Shown: piece by piece, positions 8,606 through 17,867 of the stretch
Numbering within the stretch: the stretch's first letter is position 1
Layout: each line of letters begins with the position of its first letter
Source: Acanthamoeba lenticulata
Lineage: Eukaryota > Discosea > Longamoebia > Acanthamoebidae
DNA length: 29,479 nucleotides
Direction of reading: 5' to 3'
NCBI GenBank assembly: GCA_002179805.1
Contig: NAVB01000657.1
Coordinates: 1 to 29,479, forward strand
Translations under genes and position numbers: made by a program
The notes under the pieces: model-generated
Database searches by the model: none
The model's input: the letters and a program-made list of their open reading frames with translations, nothing else
What the model was told of the DNA's origin: nothing

Positions 8606-10827
8606 ACAAGAAAAAGAAAAAAGGCAATTCTATCTACTTGAAAAAAGCATTTGCTCTCTATACAACTTTCTTAGTTCTATCCTTTCCCTGCCCCCCCCCC
8701 CTACCAACCAAATGCTCACATAGGCAAAGGGGAGACATGGTAAAAAAGGCTGTGATAATGGGATGGCTGGAGTAATAGTGGTTTTCTTGGTGGGGTAAGG
8801 CAGCTACAAAGCAGGCACAAAACAGCCCAAGTTGACTTTACCTCTCCTTTTACCATGCAGCAATACCAACCACCCCCCTCCCCATTGTTCATTGGGTAGT
8901 GTGTGTTGTGTTGGGTATATATGTATATGTGTTGTTTTTTTTAGTGGTGGTGGTAGTGGCCATGGCAGTGGTTGCCATAGGAGAAATGAAAGTTGGATTT
9001 AAAGCAAAGAGGACAAAAAGCACAAACAAAAGCTTCAGCATGGTGGTAATAGTGGTGGTAGTTGTCATTATTGTTGTTGTTGGTGTTGGTACTATTGTAT
9101 ATAGCAGGCTGAAAGTGTACCATTGTAAGCAGGCCATATTTCTCCAGTATTAAAAGTTGCCCATACACCATAAAAAAGCCCTCTTGGCGGCAGCACCACA
9201 CAAGCTCTAAGTGGCTACTTTGGACTCCAAAGCATTTTTGTCTTATTCTTACATATATATGAAGTCACATTGTGAACAAAAAAATCCAAAGCAGCCAGTG
9301 AAGGACCAGAGGTGGTTGCAGCCATCAAATACAAACTGCAGGCTAAAATTACATTATTGCCACAAAACAATATTTGCACTTCATTTTCGATTTCTTTTTA
9401 CAACAAAAATTTTTTTTTTCTCTCTAAGCAAAAGGAATTTTTTTTAACCAATAAAAAAAATTGAGATGACTTAATTACAAAAAAAATAAGTTATGTCAGT
9501 GGTGGCATTTGAATGGGAAAAATATTAATTGTCATAAAACTGTTGCTTTGCACCTTTTGGTAAAAAACCTTTATCCCATAAGTGTGGAATGGTAAGAGCC
9601 TGGACATATATAAAAAAGCATGGGCAATGTAAAAGAGAACAGAAAAAAAGATGCATCAAGATGACTCTTGCACGTAATTTTGTGCTACCTTTTATGTGCC
9701 TGGCAATGGTTATTGCAGTGAGGTGGTTGTGGTGTTGGAACTTCTACATGGGTCAGGGGAGGAGTGTTTCCACCACATTTGCAACTGGCTGAGTTCACCC
9801 AGTGCAAGCTGGTCTTCTGATATAATCATTATTGTTCACAGCCTTGGGGACAATGACTTGGCTTGTGTTGGTCAGATGTGGTTGATTGGCACATGACCAT
9901 TCATTGTGCAGGGCAGATGGAAGAATGATGGCAGGGTGTGCAAGCTGATGCTGCCACACCACCAAGCAGTTTGTACAAGAAAAGGCCGTGCCAAGCAGCA
10001 AGAAGAGCACTAATATCAACATCCTTGCCTAGGTCATTTTTGTAGGTGTGATATGCTTTGATATATGAATCACAACAAAAAAAGCTGATTGTTTTGCCCA
10101 CTTGCTGCTACTGCTAGGCTATCTGATACCTTGTTAAGTTCAAACACAGGTCTTCCACTGAAAGCACAAAAGTATAGAAATAATGCTTGGTCTTGGGCAT
10201 ACTTCACAATACACATGCATGCCTACTTCTTTATTTTTTTTAGGCATCTTTTTATTTCCTCTTTTTTGTCTCAAATCTCAAGGTCCTGCCTTCTTTTTTG
10301 CTTGTTGTGAAAGAAAGAAAAAAAGAAAAAGAGGAGAGTAGCTTGAATGATGTTTGTGTGCATTTCCAGCAGTGTTGGGATGTTGCAAAAGAAACCAGCT
10401 GCCTCTTTCCTAGTCACCAGGCCTTAGCTTTTTATTTTGTCAATGAATACCTGCAGCCATGTCCAAGGAAAAAGCTCCAAATAAAAAGTAATGTGAAGGA
10501 AAAAAGTAGGGTACATACTCTCCAGCATGATGAGTGAGCCAGGGGCAGCAAGCAAGGCAATGTTTTGGCTTGACAAAAAGCTGTTGCTCAATTAGCCAAA
10601 ATATGGTTTTGCTCCATTTTAGGTGTTACACAGCCCCATTTGAGGCATTTGATATTCAAATTTTTATTAATTTACGGAAATCATGTAAAATCATAAAATT
10701 CATAAATCGTTTGGGCCAGACTGTAGTAAAAAATTATAGAAAATATTAATATATTTACATTGCCCGGCAGCAACATTTGTGGCATGTTTCGGTAAGTTGT
10801 CAGCTGCTTCTGCGGCATCTCAACTAC

Positions 10828-11246
10828 CTGGGCTCCTCCTCATGCTGCGCTCCTCCCTGTTCGTTACTCCTCGGCCTCACAAAAATCAGCTCGTGCTCCG
10901 CGAGCACATCGATGCCCCTTGTTGCGGTCACGTGCAGCTTGACTCGCTCCAGTCCCGTGTTGCCAGTGTCTTCCCAAGTGCTGAAGGCGTCGACGTTGTA
11001 GTGGGTTACGTAGAACAGATCGTGCGATACCGCGGTCAAGTTCCAGTACCCTTGTGTCCCGTACGCATTCTCACCTTGAACTCTGACCACGATACCGCGC
11101 GCGTCCTGCCCTCCGGACAGCCGCAAGCACAGAGTAACACCACCCTGACTGTACACCGTGACCAACGTGACTGGTGGCTGAGGCATTAAGTTCACCAAAG
11201 GGGCCAAGGAGGTCGTGCTCGCGTTTAGTGATGGGGTGACGCAGGT
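10828..11246 (-). CDS. Exon-like ORF of unknown function, bounded by AG and GT
   Basis: A minus-strand open stretch of 139 codons, preceded by TTAG (acceptor-like, with an in-frame TAG) and followed by CCCAG/GTAGTT (donor-like). The first ATG is at 11183. It reads TCVTPSLNASTTSLAPLV, PPVTLVTVYSQGGVTLCLRL, GYWNLTAVSHDLFYVTHYNV and GLERVKLHVTATRGIDVL. It looks beta-rich, with two N-glycosylation sites, and has host-like CpG-rich codons. I do not recognise it. It may be one internal exon of a gene whose 3' part was lost at the CpG-poor island just downstream, or a small intact gene. The overlapping plus-strand frame looks like its shadow. Confidence 0.4.
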
Positions 11247-11447
11247 CTAAGAGGCGTCACAAAGGTCCGGTTCGTAGGGTGGTGTGATTCGTGAGAGGGA
11301 CAACCACCGAAGCAAACCATACAAGGGACCCCAAGTTCGGCCGAACTTTGGCCAAGTGAGGGGAACAAGAGAGCAACATCAACGAAACCTCCTGCACGAG
11401 CTTTAAACACAGAAACAAGAAAGAAGAACGCATTCTGTGAACAGTGT

Positions 11448-11681
11448 TTATTGTGGGTGGTGATGGGACGGGTCATGTTGTTGGTGGGGTGGGGGAAGAA
11501 GGGGCTGTGGGGCAGGGCGCGAGGGGGCGTTGGCTGCGCCAGAGGGGAACGGACAGTCGCGAGCCCAGTGACCCCGCCATCCGCAGGAGATGCAGGGGTC
11601 GCTGGCGTGCGGACATACGTCCTCGTAGTGGCCTTGCTGCAGGCATACGCCGCAGCGTAAGTTAGGATTTATGGAGGCCAT
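11448..11681 (-). CDS. Small double CCHC zinc-knuckle protein (77 aa)
   Basis: A single-exon minus-strand ORF from MASINPNLRCG with two exact C-x2-C-x4-H-x4-C knuckles: CGVCLQQGHYEDVC (residues 10-23) and CISCGWRGHWARDC (residues 30-43). A Pro/His-rich tail follows. Such knuckles bind single-stranded nucleic acid and occur in retroelement Gag and in CNBP-type host proteins. The TAA stop lies inside an AATAAA signal (11452-11447), so the 3' UTR would be very short. Its CpG-rich composition differs from the copia remnant in the nearby island, so it is not part of that element. A domesticated Gag piece or a free-standing RNA-binding protein are both possible. Confidence 0.65.
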   Translation of the reverse strand: MASINPNLRCGVCLQQGHYEDVCPHASDPCISCGWRGHWARDCPFPSGAANAPSRPAPQPLLPPPHQQHDPSHHHPQ

Positions 11682-12289
11682 TGTTGAGTGCTTGTGTGTT
11701 CTGGCCGACTGAGGTGCGGAACGAAACTTAAAGGAGGCTATCCCTTTCGCGTAGCCCGATAATATGGATCAACACATCAAACAAAATCGATACTGAATTC
11801 AGAACCGCGAATTTTATTGAAATGTGCTTCTTAGTAGCAACACCACCGGAGAGACAACCACAAACCCTGAAGAAGAGGAGTGTAAGTAGAAGAGAAAAAG
11901 AGATTTGATTGAAAAAAGTGTGGCGAGCGAGCACGTGACCATCCGCCCAGGAAAGGGACGGACGAGAGTGCGCTCGCTCGCACGATAGTGTGATCTAGTG
12001 CGGGAATGAGAGTGAAAGGCCCACAAGGCGCTGTGGCCAAGGACCTCACCCAATAAACGCACAACTGGACGGTGGAGCGGATTTGCGGGTAAATTGGCGT
12101 ACCTGCTGTCATGTGGTGGCCGGCGGGAGAAGTTGCGAAAGAACCTCCGCGAAGCAGTGGAAGAAAAAGAAATCACAGGAATAAGAGAAGTCGACAACGA
12201 CAAAAAAATGCAATTACATAGTTACCAGGAAGACGTTAGCAAAAGAAAAACAATAAATGAAAAGAAAGAGAACCAATTGAACAGACAAG
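11682..12289. other. Intergenic, shared 5' region of the zinc-knuckle and DNA ligase genes
   Basis: About 600 bases between two divergent starts (11681 minus, 12290 plus), so probably a bidirectional promoter region. It holds a reverse CCAAT-type sequence (CCCAATAAACG near 12050) and an A-rich stretch (12160-12280) before the ligase ATG. ORFs seen on both strands are short or composition-driven, and I do not call any as genes. Confidence 0.5.
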
Positions 12290-15200
12290 ATGGAGAAGGC
12301 TACGCCTTCGACCGCCGCTAAACCTCAGGCCTCCTTTTTTGAATTTACACGCTTGTGCGAACGGATCGGAAATGAGGCCTCCTACACGCAAAAGGTAGAG
12401 GTGGTCAAGGCCCACCTTCAACCTCTCCTTGCTGCGGCAACGAAGAAGAAGACAGAGAGGGAGGAGATGGCCACCGTGGTGCAGCTCACTTGCGCGCTGC
12501 TCCTGTGCCGGGACGATCGCAAAAGGGTGTACAACTTGCGCGACCGCAACTTGGCCAAATTGTTGGCCCGACATTGGAAATGCCCTGTCGATGACCTTCT
12601 TCACGATATCGCCGAAGGCGACGTCTCAGGTACGAACAACAATCCTTTTTATTAGACCTAATAAAAATATGTAATTAAATCCTTATAATAATTGATGATA
12701 GAAACGGCCAAGCGGTTCTTCATCTCGCACGGAGAGCCGTGCAGCCGAAGCACGTTCACACTACAACAAGTGGACGCGTTCCTCAACAAGCTGGCCAACC
12801 TCACTAAGGAGGATGACCAGTATCAGGTCCTCTCGTACGCACGCCCCTTCTCGTTGTCCTGGCCCTTGTCGATCGACGCAACATCCTCATTCACCTTCTT
12901 TCTATCGTCGTCATCGCCATTGACGAGCAGGTCGATTATCAACTCGAGCACAGCGGACGACCTGAAGTGGATTGTGCGCATCATCGACAAGGACCTCCGC
13001 ATCAAAATCGGTCCCAAATACGTGCTTGGGGGTATTTATGTGCCTCCTTTTGCTGTACCCTTTTCATTTTAAAAATATTTATTTAATATTTTGTTTTTTT
13101 AATCTTTTTCGCAGCGCTGCACCCGGATGCGTTTGAAGCCTATCGCAACTCAGCCGATCTGAAGGAGATCGTCAACAAGGTCCTCCGCCACGAGTCACTC
13201 CACGACCTCAGCGCCTCGCAGCTTCTCGGTACCGACTTTCTTATTTATGCTTTTTAATTTTTATATTTCTAATGAATTCAAACGAAATGTTGTGAGCGCA
13301 GTCGAGGAGGGAGCCGCGCCGGCCGGACCCAAGCCCAAGGGCGCGAAGCGCTTCAACACGTCAGTGACGCTGATGAGCCCCGTCAAACCCATGATCGCGT
13401 CACCGATCAAAAGCATTGGTGCGTTCTTCATCATCAACATCATCGTTTTTGTCCTCATTTTCGCTCACGAGCCTCTCCCTCCCTCTCTTTATGGCGTCGC
13501 ATTGCAACCAACACGACCAGACGGCTGCATGAAGAAGTGCCCGCGGGGCATGTTTGCCGAGATCAAGTACGACGGCGAGCGCATCCAGATCCACAAGAAG
13601 GGCGACGAGTACGCCTTCTACTCGCGCAACCTCAAGAAGATCCTCGAGTGGAAGGTCGAGGCCATCAAGGACTACATTGCCCAGGTTCCCCACCCTTTTT
13701 ATTTTATTTTATTTTATAATTTGCATTGATTATCAATTTTTAATAAATAGTCTGATAAAATGCAGTCAACGGAAGCGGACTCAATTATCTTGGACGGAGA
13801 GATCTTGCTGATGGACACGCAGACGAGCAAGCCCCTCCCCTTTGGCTCCCTCGGTACACCTCTTTTGTTTATTAATATTTTGTTGATATACCATGTTGAT
13901 TTAATAATTAAAATTTATTCTTAATGATTTAAATATTAATATTTTCTGCAGCGGTCCACAGGAAGAACGAGTTCAAGGAGGCGACGGTGTGCGTGTTCCT
14001 GTTCGACATCCTTTACATCGACGGGCGCGTGGTCATGAACGAGCCGCTCAAGCAGCGCCGCGCGATCCTCGAGGCCAACGTGAAAACGATCCCGCACCGG
14101 ATCGAGTTCTCCGAGTTCACGGAGATCGTCGACCTGACCACGGGCGAGGAGGCCCTGAGCGGCCTCATGGACCGCGTCCTGCGCGAGGGCCTCGAGGGCC
14201 TCATGATCAAGGACGTCACCGACGTCTACAAGCCCGACAAGCGCCACTGGCTCAAGCTCAAGAAAGGTGCGCACGCGCGCGTGTCGTGTCGTGCGCGTGT
14301 GTCGTGTCGTGCGACGCTGACGCGCGGAGGTCAGACTACCTGGCGGGGATGGCCGACTCGGCGGACCTGGTCGTGCTGGGGGCCTACTTTGGGACGGGCG
14401 CCTACGGCGGCATGATGAGCGTCTTCCTCATGGGCTCTTTCGACCCCGACACCCGCAAGTGGAAGGTTCCTCCTCCTCTCATTTCTCAAATTCTTTCTTT
14501 TGATTCATTCCTATTTTTTAAAATATTGAGTCAATTCATTTATTCGTAATTTGGCGCCGCCCAGACGGTGTGCAAGGTGGGCAACGGGTTCGACGACGCG
14601 GCGCTGAAGCAGCTGCAGAAGGAGCTGAGGCCGCAGATGAAGCAGATCTTCAAGGCCTACGACAAGGCGCCCTCGTGGCTCGACATCCACCGCAGCCACG
14701 TCCCCGACTTTGTTGTCAACGATCCCGAGAGCGCCCCCATCTGGGAGATCTCCGGCCAGGGCTTCACCGGTGCTTCTTCTTTTTTCCTTTTAAATTCATT
14801 CATTCTTTTTATTTCAATTTGTTTTCGAACTCACCTGGAATTTTTTAAATTTTTTTATTAAAAATCAATAATAAATGACAGAGTCGAAGCAGCACACGAC
14901 GCTGTCGATCCGCTTCCCGCGAGTGACGCGCGTGCGGGACGACAAGGACTTCTCGACTCATACCGACGTCCCGCAGCTCCGCGCCCTGGCCAAGGCCTCG
15001 GCCGAAGGTCTGTTGTCCTCTATTCTCTCGAAGGCTGATGATTAAAGAATTTAAGATATTTACATCTTTTACCTCGGCCAGGCACGAGCATGACCCACGC
15101 CAAGGCCGCGGCCTCGAAGGCGGCCACCATCGGCCCGCTCGTGATCAAGGGCGGCGGCAAGCCGGCCTCTTCTTCTTCATCATCGTCTTCTTCATCATCG

Positions 15201-17476
15201 TCGTCCATGACGACGACGACAACGACGAGCAAGCCCAAGGCCATCACGGCGTGGATGAACAAGAAGCCGTCCGCGGCCAAACCCGTGTCGACAACAAAAC
15301 CGGCGACGTCGACCTCGACATCGACATCAACAACGACGCCGCCGGGGCTGACGGTGATCAAGGCCAGTGGCGCGGGCGAGCCGGCCGACCTCCGCGCGGC
15401 GCTCGTGCGGGCCGCCGCCGGAACTGGAGGCAGCACGCCGGCCGCGCAGCGGCGCACGGTGCTGGTCCACTGCGTCGACGACGCTGGCGGCCTGCGGCCC
15501 GAGGTCGAGGCCCGGCTGGGCCTCGTCTGGTCCCGCGCCGCCCGCGCCGCCTGGGACCAGCACGCCGACGCCGATGCCGAGGCCGACGGCATGCTAGGCG
15601 AGATCCAGATGATCAAGCTCCAGCCTCGCCATGACAAAGGCGATGACGGTGATGACGAGAACGAAGTCGACGAGGACGAGGTGCCCGGCAGGCTCTGGCT
15701 CGTCAACGCCGTGAGCCTCAAGGCTCAGGCCGGCGGCGGCGGCAGCGGCAGGTGGAGCGCGGCGGCGTTTGAGGAAGCGCTGGGCCTGGTGGCGGCCATC
15801 GCGCGCGTGCGCAAAGTCACGGCGGTCGTCGTCGCGCTGGTGGCGCCCGCCGCCCCCGAGGAGCGCCGTGCGATGCTGGGCCTGGTCGACCGCCAGCTGC
15901 GCGCCAAGAAGGTCCCCGTCGTCGTCTACGAGATCGACGCCGACAATGTCGACAACGTCGGAGCGGGACAGGACGAGGAGGAAGAGGACGACGACAGCGA
16001 GGACACAGAGGACATGGACGACGACGACCTGCAGGCGCTGTTCCAGGCCAAGGGCAAGCCCGTCCCGGCCGGCGCCGCAGCCAAGCCCAAGGCCAAGGCC
16101 AAGGCCAAGCCGAGCGCCACGAAGAAGGACGATGATGAAGACGACACGCAGGAGATGGACCTGGAGGAGGTGGCAGCAGGCCAGCACCAACGGCCAGCAG
16201 TCGACAAAAAGACGCCTCAACAGAAGACGACGGTGGGCGGAGATTACGATGAAGAGGACAGCGGTACGGAGGAAATGGACCCGGACGACATCCCGGCCAT
16301 CGCCCCGCGGGCCGCCGCCATCGCGTCATCGTCGTCGTCGACATTGTCGACAAAGTCCAAGATGACGACCACGACAACGACGACGGCTCAACCCAAGGTC
16401 AATGCTGTCTACAAAAATGATGACGACAGCAGCGCCACGGAGGAGATGGACCTCGTCGACTCGCCCCATGACGAGAAGCCGATAAAGAAGCCGTTGAAGG
16501 CTGCCGCTGCCGCCGGGAAGCGCAAGCGTGACGACGGCCCGGCGGCCCTCCTCCGCGGCGTCGGCGTCGTCTTTGCCAGCACCGGCGCCGACGACGAAGC
16601 CGAGCGCGCGGAGCTGACGGGGCTCGTGCGGGCCATGGGCGGCACCGTCGCGCCGGCGTGGACGCCCTATGGCGCCCACATGTCGACTCACCTCGTGCTC
16701 CTCGGGCCGATCGACGCCTCGACCGCCGCCTCGCCTGGTACCAGCGCGTGTGTGCGCGTGCGTGTGTATGTGTGCGCGGTGGAATGACACGCGTGTGTGT
16801 GTGTGTGTGTGTGCGCAGCCGTGAAACACGCGGACAGGCTGGGCGGGCGGATCGTGCGGGGCGCGTGGGTGCGGGACTGCTGGCGCGAGCAGCGGCGCCT
16901 CCACGAGCGCCTCTACTTTGCGCTGCCGGCGCACTACCTCGAAGACGACGATGACGAGGATGAGGATGAAGAAGAAGATGACGAAAGAGAGGTCGTGAAG
17001 CCGCAGCAGCAGCGAACGCAGCCGGCGGCGCACAAGCGGCACAAGCCGGCCTCGGCTGCGGCCGCGCCGGTGACCGGCCCGCGCGAGCTGCCGTCGGTCC
17101 TCGAGGGCTGCTCGCTGGTGTTCTACGGCCACGACAAGCCCGCGCGCAACGACTTTCCCGCCTGCGACCCCGTACGACACACGCGCACCGCACACACGCA
17201 CACGCGCTCATCACACACGACACACACGTGCGCGTGCAGAAAGAGCTGGAGCGGTACGCGGTGGCCTTTGGGGCCGAAGTGGGCACGGTGGTGACGGAGG
17301 AGACCACGCACGTGGTGTCGTGGCGGCGCGACCTGGGCGCCGACGACGCGCGGCGCGCGGCGCTGCTGGCCGAGGCCGGCCCGCGCGTGCGGGTCGTGTC
17401 GCCCCACTGGGCCTGGGACTGCATCAACACTGCCAGCCGCCGGCCCGAGCAGCCCTACGACCTCGTCCGCCCCTAA
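12290..17476 (+). CDS. LIG3: DNA ligase III-like ATP-dependent ligase with macro-type domain and two BRCT domains
   Basis: Nuclear nick-sealing ligase of base-excision/single-strand-break repair. Fourteen exons, all in frame, give 1359 aa: 12290-12629, 12702-12834, 12931-13031, 13115-13228, 13302-13418, 13521-13684, 13766-13853, 13952-14266, 14335-14465, 14565-14769, 14882-15007, 15082-16737, 16819-17171, 17240-17476. N-terminal DNA-binding domain (1-265); catalytic motif EIKYDGER with adenylated Lys284; FDILYIDG (370-377); EGLEGLMIKD (431-440); HWLKLKKDYL; OB fold to ~610. Then come Ser/Thr-rich linkers, a macro-type domain (~705-900, VHCVDDAGG at 740), an acidic linker with four T-E/Q-E/D-M-D motifs and KRKR, BRCT1 (~1098-1200, WVRDCW) and BRCT2 (~1254-1355, WAWDC). 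The PARP-type zinc finger of animal LIG3 is absent. Animal LIG3 has one BRCT that binds XRCC1. AATAAA is at 17512. Confidence 0.93.
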
Positions 17477-17867
17477 CAGCCACCACTGGCCGGTCGGATT
17501 TAAGATATTTAAATAAATACAGATTTATTACCTCTTTATCTTGTAACTGGCCCCAAAAAAGATGCAAAAATCCTTAAAAGCAAAATATCATAGATTCGGT
17601 GATTACGCGGCATGACGGCGGAAAGATGGTGGCGACTCCGAGTGGAGACTGCGGAACAAGTGGTTCGGCGCCAAAGGGCAGATGCACCCGAAAGCGGCCT
17701 CATCTCCGGAGGTGAAAGGGCCGCGCTCACGTGCTAATGGTTACGTGCTCGCGAGTAGGCCACAGAAAGAAGAAAGAAGGGGAGTCACCAGCAACGCAAC
17801 CCCGACGGCCGTTCAGTTTTGAAAAGAACACGCAAAACACAACACAACACACGAAGGCCAAGTCACG
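17477..17867. other. Intergenic region between ligase and hybrid kinase
   Basis: Holds the ligase poly(A) signal (17512-17517) and T/A-rich 3' flank to about 17590, then a CpG-rich probable promoter (17600-17760) and an A/C-rich 5' leader with AACACAACACAACAC just before the kinase ATG. No gene is seen on either strand. Confidence 0.6.

Larger units (their letters stand above)
5850..10770. other. AT-rich, CpG-depleted island of decayed transposon-like DNA
   Basis: About 4.9 kb with no host-style gene. It is A/T-rich and almost devoid of CpG: none from 5945 to 7569 and only about a dozen in the whole block, while both flanks are full of CpG. TG and CA are common. It holds the copia remnant (6493-7211), an inverted repeat pair, a direct repeat of ATCATTTTTGTTAGTTT (6032 and 6320), CA and GGT/GTT microsatellites (8390-8411, 9040-9090) and a C run (8691-8700). 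From 8720 to 10770 only short ORFs occur on either strand and none is convincing. Confidence 0.8.

Noticed and set aside
9690..9896. SGNH-hydrolase-like block (DIIIIVHSLGDNDLACV) in the island
   Set aside because: Only one short G-x-N-D-like block, no catalytic Ser block upstream, and the frame closes quickly. Too weak to call.
10779..11189. Plus-strand 136-codon ORF
   Set aside because: It is antisense to the better minus-strand frame, with cysteine/serine-rich composition and no recognisable feature.
5678..11246. One host gene split by the island, exon 10828-11246 spliced to 5678-5839
   Set aside because: The best donor leaves two bases and the best acceptor needs one, so the proposed join is out of frame. 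Kept only as two separate orphan frames.
11814..12203. Minus-strand 129-codon ORF upstream of the ligase
   Set aside because: Ser/Arg-rich sequence with no domain, in an apparent bidirectional promoter region. No splice or start context supports it.
16326..17430. Long minus-strand frames across the ligase gene
   Set aside because: They are GC-rich shadows of the ligase exons, giving Arg/Ala/Pro-rich nonsense with no domain and crossing its introns.
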